Shown one piece after another: positions 39,825 through 50,059 of a DNA stretch of 64,000 bases. The stretch spans positions 2,976,001-3,040,000 of the forward strand of contig NZ_AP025470.1 of the NCBI RefSeq assembly GCF_024347375.1, read 5' to 3'. The notes beneath the pieces were generated by a model. The model saw only the letters and a program-made list of their open reading frames with translations. It did not search any database and was not told the DNA's origin. The first letter of the stretch is position 1. Every line of letters begins with the position of its first letter. A program made the translations under genes and the position numbers. The stretch comes from Vibrio coralliirubri (GTDB taxonomy: Bacteria > Pseudomonadota > Gammaproteobacteria > Enterobacterales > Vibrionaceae).

Positions 39825-40154
39825 TTATAGAGATTTCAGAGTACCTTTTGGTAGCACTGCTGTAACGAAGTCTTTCTTGATAACTACTTCGTTGTTTGCG
39901 TTCAGTTCGATAGCAACGTAGTCACTGTCTTCAGCAATCTTAGTGATCTTGCCAATTAGGCCGCCGCTTGTAAGAACTTCATCGCCTTTGCCCATAGAAG
40001 ACATAAGGTTCTTGTGCTCTTTAACACGCTTAGCTTGTGGACGGTAGATCATGAAGTAGAAGATCACAGCGAACATACCTAGCATGATAAGCATTTCGAA
40101 ACCGCCGCCTGCTGGTGCACCTTCTGCTGCTGCGTGAGCTTGAGAAATAAACAT
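39825..40154 (-). CDS. yajC: Preprotein translocase accessory subunit YajC
   Basis: Small membrane protein of the SecDF-YajC complex. A short alanine-rich N-terminus is followed by one membrane segment (about residues 20-38, FEMLIMLGMFAVIFYFMIY) and the RPQAKRVKEHKNLMSSMGKG cytoplasmic domain with VLTSGGLIGKIT. At 109 residues it is the same size as in E. coli. It lies between tgt and secD. Confidence 0.97.
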   Translation of the reverse strand: MFISQAHAAAEGAPAGGGFEMLIMLGMFAVIFYFMIYRPQAKRVKEHKNLMSSMGKGDEVLTSGGLIGKITKIAEDSDYVAIELNANNEVVIKKDFVTAVLPKGTLKSL

Positions 40155-40264
40155 TTAAAACATCCTCTATTATATTTTCGTAATTGTTTGTCTAATTGGG
40201 TCGCATCCCTTTATTTTCAAGCCCCATCACTCGGAAGAGAGATAGGGCTCGCAAAAAAGAAATA

Positions 40265-41449
<1,185 letters not shown>

Positions 41450-41591
41450 TTAGGCCAAACAAAAGTTCAGTCTAATGGGTTCTATGAGGAGCGGTCGCGT
41501 ATTCCTTGCGAGAGATCTGACAGACACCCTGCCCGACTCCTAGCTTACTGCTAGCACCCGTAAATTTTTGTATCGCTTAAACCAGCTTAAG

Positions 41592-42978
<1,387 letters not shown>

Positions 42979-43425
42979 ATGATCAAGGTTGAAGATATGA
43001 TGACTCGCAACCCTCATACCCTATTGCGCTCACACTCACTGGCCGATGCAAAGCACATGATGGAAGCGCTTGATATCCGCCATATACCGGTCGTTGATTC
43101 CGATAGGCATCTATTAGGTGTCGTCACACAACGAGACGTTCTAGCCGCTCAAGAATCCAGCCTACAAAACATCCCACAAGCTCAATCTTTTACTCTTGCT
43201 ACTCCGCTCAACGACATCATGCACAAAAGTGTTATGTCGGTAGAGCCGCGTGCAGGATTAAAAGAATCGGCTATTTATATGCAGAAGCACAAAGTGGGCT
43301 GTTTACCTGTCGTAGAAAACCACGAACTAGTAGGCATAATTACAGACAGCGATTTCGTCACGATAGCGATCAATTTGCTGGAGCTGCAAGAAGAAGTAGA
43401 GCCAGAAGAAGCGGAAGTAGAGTAA
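42979..43425 (+). CDS. CBS-domain pair protein
   Basis: A 148-residue cytoplasmic protein made only of two CBS domains (about residues 1-60 and 78-135; VEDMMTRNPHTLL, HIPVVDSDRHLLGVVTQRDV, LNDIMHKSVMSVEP, GCLPVVENHELVGIITDSDF), ending in an acidic tail. CBS pairs bind adenine nucleotides and usually sense energy state, but the partner cannot be told. Ribosome site GAAGGAGG. It is convergent with oxyR. Confidence 0.9.
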   Translation: MIKVEDMMTRNPHTLLRSHSLADAKHMMEALDIRHIPVVDSDRHLLGVVTQRDVLAAQESSLQNIPQAQSFTLATPLNDIMHKSVMSVEPRAGLKESAIYMQKHKVGCLPVVENHELVGIITDSDFVTIAINLLELQEEVEPEEAEVE

Positions 43426-43440
43426 CGCTCAGAAGTGATA

Positions 43441-43468
43441 TAAAGAAGAGCGGCCAATTCAGCCGCTC
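43441..43468 (-). terminator. Intrinsic terminator of oxyR
   Basis: Stem GAGCGGC/GCCGCTC with a seven-base loop, followed on the minus strand by TTCTTTA. It lies between the convergent CBS gene and oxyR. Confidence 0.75.
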
Positions 43469-43494
43469 AGAGGGATTGTTGTCGCAGCGGATTA

Positions 43495-44400
43495 TTACAG
43501 AAGCTCAGATACCACATCCGCTAATTGATGGAATGTCTCACGACGCGAAGAGCTTGGTCGCCAAACAAGGCCAATATCTCGGTAGGCCTGTTGCCCTGGA
43601 GGGTCGATCACAACAAGATTCTGGTTTTCCAATAAACCATGGTCGATCGCCATCTGAGGAATAAAGGTAGTACCTAAACCGTTCGCGACCATTTGAACCA
43701 ATGTGTGAAGGCTCGTCGCTGTGAACGGGTTGATCTTCTCTTTATCCGTTAACTTACAAGCCGACACTGCATGCTCTGTTAAGCAGTGCTCGTTTTCCAA
43801 CAAGAATACAGATTCGTCTGGCAGGTCATCGTATTTAATCGGAACGCGAATACCATCAGCTTGATTGCGACTGATCACCATCCGGAAAGGGTCTTGCCCA
43901 ACAACTTGGCTTTCCATATTGTCGATATCGACAGGCAAAGCCAGAATCAGTACATCTAGGTCTCCATGACGCAGCGCAGCCAATAGGTTGGTCGTTGTAT
44001 CTTCACGTAACAATAAATTAAGCTGAGGAAAGCGTTGGTTGGCCTCTTGTACCAAATCACATAAAAGGAACGGCGCGATAGTAGGAATACACCCGACTCG
44101 CAGCTGTCCTTGCATCGCATCCCCGTTACATAGATTTCCAAGCTCAACCAGATCTTGCCCTTTCGCTAGTAGCTCTCGACCGTGCTTGACCACCAGCTCA
44201 CCGGCTTGCGTGAAAACCAGCGGGCTCTTTTTATCTTTCTTCTCATAAAGCGGGCAACCGATGAGTTCTTCCAGATTTTGGATACCTTTACTTAGCGTCG
44301 ATTGGCTAACGAAACAGCGATCAGCGGCATCACTGAAATGACGAGTTTCGTGAAGAGTAACAAGATAGTGAAGTTGCTTAAGACTTGGCCATTTATTCAT
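43495..44400 (-). CDS. oxyR: Hydrogen-peroxide sensor OxyR
   Basis: LysR-family activator switched on by an intramolecular disulfide. N-terminal HTH (LHETRHFSDAADRCFVSQST), then the regulatory domain with redox cysteines C206 and C215 (CLTEHAVSAC), spaced nine residues apart as C199/C208 in E. coli. The 301 residues match the family. It is divergent from a 2-Cys peroxiredoxin gene with a 210-bp shared region, consistent with direct control of that gene. Confidence 0.95.
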   Translation of the reverse strand: MNKWPSLKQLHYLVTLHETRHFSDAADRCFVSQSTLSKGIQNLEELIGCPLYEKKDKKSPLVFTQAGELVVKHGRELLAKGQDLVELGNLCNGDAMQGQLRVGCIPTIAPFLLCDLVQEANQRFPQLNLLLREDTTTNLLAALRHGDLDVLILALPVDIDNMESQVVGQDPFRMVISRNQADGIRVPIKYDDLPDESVFLLENEHCLTEHAVSACKLTDKEKINPFTATSLHTLVQMVANGLGTTFIPQMAIDHGLLENQNLVVIDPPGQQAYRDIGLVWRPSSSRRETFHQLADVVSELL

Positions 44401-44519
44401 GAAATTACTTTGTAATATGAGTAGGATAAGTTACGTAAAGGTCATAAGACCTAAGGACAGGACAAAGAATAAGCTTATCGCTTTTTTCGATTAACTTAAT
44501 CTATTTAATTCGCTTTTTT

Positions 44520-44542
44520 CTATAGTACCGATTGTACTATAG
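44520..44542. promoter_or_regulatory. Perfect 23-bp palindrome, candidate OxyR/LysR operator
   Basis: Arms CTATAGTAC and GTACTATAG (perfect 9 bp) around CGATT. It contains ATAG-N11-CTAT, a symmetric LysR-type T-N11-A box, and TACTAT, which could be the peroxiredoxin -10. It is 69 bp before the peroxiredoxin ATG. The spacing differs from the classical ATAG-N7-CTAT OxyR half-pair, so the regulator is inferred. Confidence 0.55.
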
Positions 44543-44610
44543 TTTGTCCCGTAGAAACGGAGCCCAAACAAAGATGTGTTGGGCCAACTAATTTTTTAGG
44601 AGATTCCAAA

Positions 44611-45219
44611 ATGGTACTAGTAGGTCGTCAAGCCCCTGACTTTACTGCAGCAGCTGTTCTAGGTAACGGTGAGATCGTTGATAACTTCAACTTCGCAGAA
44701 TTCACTAAAGGTAAGAAAGCTGTAGTTTTCTTCTACCCACTAGACTTCACTTTCGTTTGTCCTTCAGAGCTAATCGCTTTCGACAACCGTCTTGAAGATT
44801 TCCAAGCTAAAGGCGTTGAAGTAATCGGTGTTTCTATCGATTCTCAATTCTCTCACAACGCATGGCGTAACACTGCTATCGCTGATGGCGGTATCGGTCA
44901 AGTTAAATACCCTCTAGTTGCTGACGTTAAGCACGAGATCTGCAAAGCATACGATGTTGAGCACCCAGAAGCAGGCGTTGCTTTCCGTGGTTCTTTCCTA
45001 ATCGACGCTGACGGCCTTGTACGTCACCAAGTAGTTAACGATCTTCCACTAGGTCGTAACATCGACGAAATGCTACGCATGGTAGACGCACTAAACTTCC
45101 ACGAGAAGAACGGTGAAGTTTGTCCTGCACAATGGGAAGAAGGTAAATCAGGTATGGACGCATCTCCAAAAGGTGTTGCAGCATTCCTATCTGAGCACGC
45201 TGACGACCTAAGCAAGTAA
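44611..45219 (+). CDS. 2-Cys peroxiredoxin (AhpC/Prx1 family)
   Basis: Thiol peroxidase reducing H2O2 and organic peroxides. The peroxidatic cysteine is C50 in DFTFVCPSE, and the resolving cysteine C171 in GEVCPAQW. A GGIG stretch (residues 93-96) is present, but the C-terminal YF pair that accompanies GGLG in over-oxidation-sensitive peroxiredoxins is not seen (it ends SEHADDLSK), so a robust enzyme is expected. At 202 residues it has normal length. Strong ribosome site TAGGAG. It is divergent from oxyR. Its terminator is split by an insertion sequence. Confidence 0.95.
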   Translation: MVLVGRQAPDFTAAAVLGNGEIVDNFNFAEFTKGKKAVVFFYPLDFTFVCPSELIAFDNRLEDFQAKGVEVIGVSIDSQFSHNAWRNTAIADGGIGQVKYPLVADVKHEICKAYDVEHPEAGVAFRGSFLIDADGLVRHQVVNDLPLGRNIDEMLRMVDALNFHEKNGEVCPAQWEEGKSGMDASPKGVAAFLSEHADDLSK

Positions 45220-45344
45220 TTACCTCTTAAGCCCGAACTCAACGCGGGTTAATGGTTGGAAGATTCTCTTTAAAGAGACATAAAGCATAAGCTAATAGCG
45301 CAAAGCGCACCGCCAATCAGTTAAGAAGTAAAGTCCTATTAAAA

Positions 45345-45352
45345 GCCCGAAG
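45345..45352 (+). terminator. Left arm of the peroxiredoxin terminator, cut off by an IS
   Basis: GCCCGAAG, preceded by AAAA, 126 bp after the peroxiredoxin stop. The complementary arm CTTCGGGC followed by TTTTTGTTTT lies at 46788-46795, on the other side of the IS. The matching loop-side bases TTATGAA and TTCATTAA confirm that the two pieces belong together. Confidence 0.75.
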
Positions 45353-45386
45353 TTATGAAGTGACCCCGTAAAGTTGGACATTTCTG

Positions 45387-46172
45387 TTAAGCGGCTTTCA
45401 AGGCCTGAGTTCGATATTCTATCGGAGTCAGGCCTTTTAGTTTCACTTTTATACGTTTGGTATTGTAGTACTCGATGTATTCTTTAATCTGCTCTATCAG
45501 AGCATCTGCATCTTCAAAGCTTTGGTTGTGATACATCTCGGTTTTGAGTAAAGCAAAAAAGTTTTCAGCAACAGCATTATCCAAGCAGTTACCTTTTCTC
45601 GACATGCTTTGCGTTAACCCACTCTCCGCTACCTTTTTCTGATACTGTCGATGGCGATATTGCCAACCTTGATCGCTATGTATAATTGGCTTTGAGTTGG
45701 GTTTAAGCGTTGATATAGCTTCCGTCAGCATATCTGTGACAAGCGGCAAGCAGGCATTTTTGGCCACTCTATAAGCAACCACCTCCTGAGTAAACAAGTC
45801 GACAACGGGAGATAAGTATACTTTCTGCTCTTTGACTTTGAACTCCGTGACATCAGTTACCCACTTTTCATCGGGTTGAGTCGCACTAAAATCTCTTTCA
45901 AGAACGTTGGGAGCAGCTTTTCCTGACTCTCCTCGGTATGAACGATACTTTTTAATCCTGACCGTCGATTTAAGGTTGAGCTGAGCCATAAGCCTTTGAA
46001 CCGTTTTGTGATTAAGCACGAACCCCTGATTCTTTAGTTCCAAGTGAATACGGCGGTAGCCGTATCGCCCCTTATGTTCATGATAAATTGACTTTATCAA
46101 CCGCAGCTCACGTTCGTAGCTATTTTGGCGCTTGCTCGTTTGAGCCTGATAATAAAAGACACTTTTTGCCAA
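45387..46172 (-). CDS. IS3-family transposase OrfB (DDE integrase domain)
   Basis: Catalytic half of the transposase. The DDE triad is visible in WVTDVTEF, IIHSDQGWQY and NAVAENFFALLK, with KGNCLDNA and the ending IEYYNTKRIKVKLKGLTPIE typical of the family. The Met at 46172 (MAKSVFYYQ) is only the first Met in the frame. The frame is open upstream to the A8 run at 46254-46261, where a -1 shift from orfA would yield the full OrfAB transposase (46735 to 45387). Confidence 0.92.
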   Translation of the reverse strand: MAKSVFYYQAQTSKRQNSYERELRLIKSIYHEHKGRYGYRRIHLELKNQGFVLNHKTVQRLMAQLNLKSTVRIKKYRSYRGESGKAAPNVLERDFSATQPDEKWVTDVTEFKVKEQKVYLSPVVDLFTQEVVAYRVAKNACLPLVTDMLTEAISTLKPNSKPIIHSDQGWQYRHRQYQKKVAESGLTQSMSRKGNCLDNAVAENFFALLKTEMYHNQSFEDADALIEQIKEYIEYYNTKRIKVKLKGLTPIEYRTQALKAA

Positions 46173-46225
46173 CTGTAGAGTGTGCAGTAAGTGCTTTAAT
46201 GGGTACTTGCCTTTAAGAGTTAGAG

Positions 46226-46735
46226 CTATGACCGCTTTTTCTTTGTTCGACGGTTTTTTTTCTGCTCCAACTCTTCCAACTTTTTTAGAACGGCATTCTC
46301 GGTTCGTAAGTAGACCAACTCCTCTTTTAGCTCCTCAAGTGTCATTTCATTATCAGGCTTAGTGGTACGTTGAGGTTGCTGTTTCATTGAGGGTCTTCCT
46401 TTCTGGCGCATTTCGAGCCCCTTGATACCGAGCTCATTAAATCGTTTAAGCCAGACAGAGAGTATTCCAGGGGATGAGAGGTTTAATACAGCGCTAGTGT
46501 GCGTGAGAGACCATTCATTCGTCCACATTAAATTCAATGCTTTTCGTTTTGTTTGAGCAGTCGCGGCATGATTAGTTGGTAAAAATGAATCAGTACCATG
46601 GATGGCAAAGACTTGAGCCCAATACCGTATCTGCCTTGAAGAAATTGAATATTGTTTTGCTAAGTAGAGAGATGACGTGCCATCTAAGTATTGCTTAGCA
46701 ATGATACATTTTAGCTCTCGGCTATATTTGGACAT
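46226..46735 (-). CDS. IS3-family OrfA (helix-turn-helix DNA-binding part)
   Basis: DNA-binding half of the transposase: two HTH modules (KCIIAKQYLDGTSSLYLAKQ, then WSLTHTSAVLNLSSPGILSV) and a leucine-rich coiled coil (EELKEELVYLRTENAVLKKL) used for dimerisation. The open frame extends 25 codons into the terminal repeat, but MSKYSRELKC at 46735 is the likely start. It ends shortly after the A8 slippery run (46254-46261) and feeds orfB by -1 frameshifting. Confidence 0.9.
   Translation of the reverse strand: MSKYSRELKCIIAKQYLDGTSSLYLAKQYSISSRQIRYWAQVFAIHGTDSFLPTNHAATAQTKRKALNLMWTNEWSLTHTSAVLNLSSPGILSVWLKRFNELGIKGLEMRQKGRPSMKQQPQRTTKPDNEMTLEELKEELVYLRTENAVLKKLEELEQKKNRRTKKKRS
46254..46261 (-). 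other. A8 slippery run for -1 frameshift between orfA and orfB
   Basis: Minus strand CAG-AAA-AAA-AAC. Codon phases of orfA (46735) and orfB (46172) differ by exactly the -1 shift. The site lies ten codons before the orfA stop, as in IS150 and related elements. Confidence 0.75.
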
Positions 46736-46740
46736 AAAAA

Positions 46741-46775
46741 GACCCCCAATAATTGGTGTCCAACTATTGGGGGTC
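46741..46775 (-). terminator. Hairpin at the IS right end, directly before orfA
   Basis: Perfect 11-bp arms GACCCCCAATA and TATTGGGGGTC with a 13-base loop, followed on the minus strand by TTTTT and then the orfA ATG. It overlaps the terminal inverted repeat. It can stop incoming transcripts and hide the GGGGG ribosome-site-like stretch in its 3' arm. Confidence 0.7.
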
Positions 46776-46787
46776 AGTTCATTAACG

Positions 46788-46800
46788 CTTCGGGCTTTTT
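46788..46800 (+). terminator. Right arm and T run of the peroxiredoxin terminator
   Basis: CTTCGGGC followed by TTTTTG TTTT. It pairs with GCCCGAAG at 45345-45352, now 1.4 kb away because of the IS. Confidence 0.75.
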
Positions 46801-46959
46801 GTTTTCTCACTAACCTTCACCCTAGACTGTCTCTTGTGATAGATAATTGAGGTAGCTCTAAACCCAAACTTTACCCCTATTTTCCCTTATCCCCATCTAT
46901 TCAGAATCACACCTAGATTGCTATGATTTCATCAGTATCTTTTTGAACGGATAAACACG

Positions 46960-47703
46960 ATGAACACCGAAATTGAAGTCTGTATCGATAACTTAGAATC
47001 TCTTCATAACGCACTATCTGGTGGCGCGAGTCGAATTGAGCTTTGCTCTGCCTTAGCACTTGGCGGATTAACTCCAAGCTTCGGAATGATGAAGCAAGCG
47101 GCAATAATTTCGTCGGTTCCGGTCTACGCTATGATTAGACCAAGACAGGGCGACTTCATTTTCGATAACGACGATATGCTCTGTATGCTTGAAGATATTG
47201 AAGCTTGTGCAAATGCAGGATTGGATGGGGTCGTACTTGGTGTGTTAGCGCCGAACGGAAGTATCGATATGCCAAAAATGCAGCAACTGGCTGAAAAAGC
47301 ACACTCGTTAAAGCTTGGGATTACCTTCCACAGAGCCATCGATCAAAGCTCTGATTTCCAAGCAGCATTAGAGCAGGTGATTACACTTGGATGCGAAAGA
47401 GTCCTGACATCAGGGCTTGCTGTTAATGCCGAACAAGGCATCGATGTATTGGCAGCAATGGTCAAACAAGCCGATGGACGAATTGATATCATGGCGGGGG
47501 CTGGCGTTAACGCTGCGAATGCCAAAATGATTCAAAGCGCTACCCAAGTACCTGCTCTTCACCTTTCAGGTAAATCAACAAGACCGAGCCTAATGGAAAA
47601 CAACTCGAGTGCTCAAATGGGCAATGATGATATTGATGATTATCAGATCCCAGTGACAGATGCGAGTAAGATATCTGATGTGAGAGCCGCCCTCACCGCT
47701 TAG
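46960..47703 (+). CDS. cutC: CutC-family copper homeostasis protein
   Basis: TIM-barrel protein of the CutC family, named for a link to copper tolerance in E. coli whose direct role is disputed. Landmarks: [65 protein letters not shown] and [12 protein letters not shown]. At 247 residues it matches the family. It is transcribed away from the IS and followed by a LysR-type regulator 99 bp later on the same strand. Confidence 0.94.
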   Translation: MNTEIEVCIDNLESLHNALSGGASRIELCSALALGGLTPSFGMMKQAAIISSVPVYAMIRPRQGDFIFDNDDMLCMLEDIEACANAGLDGVVLGVLAPNGSIDMPKMQQLAEKAHSLKLGITFHRAIDQSSDFQAALEQVITLGCERVLTSGLAVNAEQGIDVLAAMVKQADGRIDIMAGAGVNAANAKMIQSATQVPALHLSGKSTRPSLMENNSSAQMGNDDIDDYQIPVTDASKISDVRAALTA

Positions 47704-47802
47704 GGTAATAATCGCCAGCATAAATCCAGAGAACCTCGCTGACTAATCTAACTGACTGACGTATATTAGATTTAATAGCACAGAAAATTTTCATGGATAG
47801 AT

Positions 47803-48732
47803 ATGGCTAAAGACTTATTCAGCTCTCTTGATTTAAACCTGTTACGAACATTCCTGATTGTTTATCAAGAAAAAAACACCAGAAAGGCTGCGGAGCGTTT
47901 ATTCGTTTCTCAGCCGGCGGTTAGTCAGACCTTACAGAAGCTGCGCTATCACTTCAACGATGATCTTTTTATAAAAGTATATGGTGGGTTACAACCTACC
48001 TACTTCAGCAAACAACTAGCGAATGAGCTTTCACCTCATTTAGATGGTTTGAAAGCCGCCGTTAACTCTTCAAATACCTTTGACCCAAAGCAAATTGACT
48101 ACCCAATAAAAATCGCTTTGTCTCCAGTGGTACTCGCATGTTTATCAGGGACTCTTTACAAAGTCATCAAGCAACAAGCCCCAAACTGTGAGTTAGAATT
48201 AACGAGCTGGAGTACGTCGTCTGTAAAAGATATTCAAAAAGAAAATGTCTTATTAGGTGTTGCTTATCAACTCACCAACGTTTCTAAAGAGATTTATGTT
48301 CAGAAGCTCGTTGATATTAAAGGGCGCTTATTTGTACGAAAAGAGCACCCGATTAAAGAGTCTACTGTCACCCCACAAGATTTAGCAGGTTATGAGATTG
48401 CATCGCTAATATCACCAGGATGGAACGATAACTTCAGTCAAGCTTCACGAATATTAGAATCCTACTCTATTCCTCATCGAATTGGGTTTCGTTCCGAGAT
48501 GGTATTGGCTCTTATTGATGTCCTACTAAACTCTGATATGTATATGCCTCATTCCAACCTCTTTCCTATCGACAACTATCCCAACCTGAGAGCTATTGAT
48601 GTAGATGTCGCTAACGACTTAAAAATGATGGGAGTGTATAGCTATATCCATGCAAAAAATCGTAATAACCCTCTTCATATGTGGCTCAGCAATGTCATTA
48701 AAGAAGCGTTAAACGAACAAGTTAATAAGTAA
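47803..48732 (+). CDS. LysR-type transcription regulator
   Basis: A 309-residue regulator with an N-terminal winged HTH (LDLNLLRTFLIVYQEKNTRK, RLFVSQPAVSQTLQKLR, DLFIKV) and a C-terminal effector-binding domain. The effector and targets cannot be told from the sequence. It lies between cutC and a small outer-membrane barrel on the same strand, so control of either is possible. The C-terminal part has no features that would place it in a named subgroup. Confidence 0.88.
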   Translation: MAKDLFSSLDLNLLRTFLIVYQEKNTRKAAERLFVSQPAVSQTLQKLRYHFNDDLFIKVYGGLQPTYFSKQLANELSPHLDGLKAAVNSSNTFDPKQIDYPIKIALSPVVLACLSGTLYKVIKQQAPNCELELTSWSTSSVKDIQKENVLLGVAYQLTNVSKEIYVQKLVDIKGRLFVRKEHPIKESTVTPQDLAGYEIASLISPGWNDNFSQASRILESYSIPHRIGFRSEMVLALIDVLLNSDMYMPHSNLFPIDNYPNLRAIDVDVANDLKMMGVYSYIHAKNRNNPLHMWLSNVIKEALNEQVNK

Positions 48733-48860
48733 TGCTTATTATGCTTATACAAAACACTACTTAGCCTAAAAATAAAACACTGTTTAATATTAGCTCTGTC
48801 AAAACGGATACTGAACTACGAAGGATCGTGCAGTTAAGTTAACCCTAGATAGAGACTAAT

Positions 48861-49412
48861 ATGAAAATTGCACTTACTACCCTAATTTCAGCTTCACTAC
48901 TTTCTGTTCCAGTTCTTGCAAACAACTTTGACAGCCAACACCGTGTGGGTATCGGTTACAACCAAATTCAAGTAAACGATTGGCTAACCGATGACACAGT
49001 TGATTGGGGTAACGGTATCAAACTTGAATATGGTTATGAATTTAACCGTATCGTAGGTATCAACGTTTCTTACGCAACGAATAGTGACGACGAAAACGTT
49101 GAAGGCATAAAAGCTGAGATCGATGGTTACAAGTTCCAAGTTGATGCTGACATCGGTTATAAATTTGAATTGGATGGCTTCTCTTTAAAACCTTATGGTG
49201 TTCTGGGCCTAGCTCGTCAAAGTGAAGATAATTCAATTAGCATCCTAGACAAGAAGTGGACTGAATCATACAACGATACCAGCTTCGTTGTTGGCCTAGG
49301 TGGTCGCGCTGAATTCGGACCACACCTATACACTGACATGCGCTTTGAATTCGCGAGCTACGATGACGTAGATTACGACACATTCTCATGGACTGTCGGT
49401 TACCGCTTCTAA
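48861..49412 (+). CDS. Small outer-membrane beta-barrel protein, function unknown
   Basis: A 183-residue protein with a signal peptide (MKIALTTLISASLLSVPVLA-NNF) followed by alternating strands with Gly/aromatic pattern (HRVGIGYNQIQVNDW, GIKLEYGYEF, VGINVSYATN, LKPYGVLGLAR, SFVVGLGGRAEF), ending in the aromatic YRF expected of a BAM substrate. Probably an eight-stranded OmpA/OmpX-like barrel. It sits 128 bp after the LysR gene and has its own terminator. No specific function can be given. Confidence 0.8.
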   Translation: MKIALTTLISASLLSVPVLANNFDSQHRVGIGYNQIQVNDWLTDDTVDWGNGIKLEYGYEFNRIVGINVSYATNSDDENVEGIKAEIDGYKFQVDADIGYKFELDGFSLKPYGVLGLARQSEDNSISILDKKWTESYNDTSFVVGLGGRAEFGPHLYTDMRFEFASYDDVDYDTFSWTVGYRF

Positions 49413-49419
49413 TAAATTG

Positions 49420-49447
49420 AAAAAGCCAGCGTTCAAGCTGGCTTTTT
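49420..49447 (+). terminator. Intrinsic terminator after the first barrel gene
   Basis: AAAAAGCCAGC/GCTGGCTTTTT around a short loop, with a T run at the end, 8 bp after the stop. Confidence 0.93.
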
Positions 49448-49558
49448 ACGATCAGTCAATTGCTGGGTTCTAACACCTCATCAAAGTTGACCCCCTTTCG
49501 AACAATTCGAATCAAAATTCATTGCAGCCACGGACGGCTAATTGCTTTAGGTATTTTT

Positions 49559-50050
49559 ATGAAGATAAAAACTTCCCTGCTTTTACTTTCAGCCCTTTCT
49601 ACTTCCGTTTCAGCAAGTGCTCTTCATTTATCCCCAGAACTAAAAATTGGCTCTTATCATGGCTTCGGAGTTCAAGCTGGCATTACTGATGTGGCAAATT
49701 TAGGTGCCGTTTATCTTAGCTATTCTCACCTTTGGTATGACAGCGATCGATATGACGAAACAGTTGATGCGTATCGTGTTGGTATCCAAAACATGTTTGG
49801 AAGAAACCAAATCCACGGCTTTCAGGCTGAGATTGGTGTGGCAAGTTATGACGGTAAAAAAACTCGCTCAGGCGAAGTAGAAGAGAAAACAACACATGGT
49901 ATAAGCCTAGGCGGGGCCTACGTTTATCAAGCGACACCAATGCTTGGATTACGTGCTGGTGTTGATATGAATATTTTTGATCACAACAAAACCTTTGTGC
50001 CTTACGACACAACGGTCAATTTCAATCTTGGTGCAATAATTAGCTTCTAA
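49559..50050 (+). CDS. Second small outer-membrane beta-barrel-like protein, function unknown
   Basis: A 163-residue protein starting MKIKTSLLLLSALSTSVSAS, a signal peptide, at the ATG at 49559. The open frame runs 33 codons further up without a signal sequence, so the internal ATG is chosen. The mature part alternates short strands (ELKIGSYHGFGVQAGI, AVYLSYSHLWYDSD, GFQAEIGVASYDGK, GISLGGAYVYQ, LGLRAGVDMNIF) and ends NFNLGAIISF with a terminal Phe. Not clearly homologous to the barrel upstream. It is convergent with phoU, leaving only 9 bp between stops. Confidence 0.75.
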   Translation: MKIKTSLLLLSALSTSVSASALHLSPELKIGSYHGFGVQAGITDVANLGAVYLSYSHLWYDSDRYDETVDAYRVGIQNMFGRNQIHGFQAEIGVASYDGKKTRSGEVEEKTTHGISLGGAYVYQATPMLGLRAGVDMNIFDHNKTFVPYDTTVNFNLGAIISF

Positions 50051-50059
50051 AGATAAGTT

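Larger units (their letters stand above)
45361..46776 (-). mobile_element. IS3-family (IS150-group-like) insertion sequence, 1416 bp
   Basis: Bounded by imperfect terminal inverted repeats: left end TGACCCCGTAAAGTTGGACA, right end (inverted) TGACCCCCAATAGTTGGACA, with TG...CA tips. It contains orfA and orfB on the minus strand joined by a poly-A frameshift site. Both frames are open and the DDE residues are present, so it looks recently active. No clear target-site duplication is seen: AAG on the left, GTT on the right. It sits between the two arms of the peroxiredoxin terminator. Confidence 0.92.

Noticed and set aside
45351..46780. AGTT as target-site duplication of the IS
   Set aside because: AGTT occurs on both sides, but using it would move the left boundary six bases outside the inverted repeat.
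48790..48820. PHO box before the first barrel gene (CTGTCAAAACG)
   Set aside because: Only one half-site; no second half at 11-bp spacing.
42979..50050. Defence or phage island around the IS
   Set aside because: The genes recognised here are stress, regulatory and envelope functions; no nuclease, toxin-antitoxin, integrase or phage gene was found.
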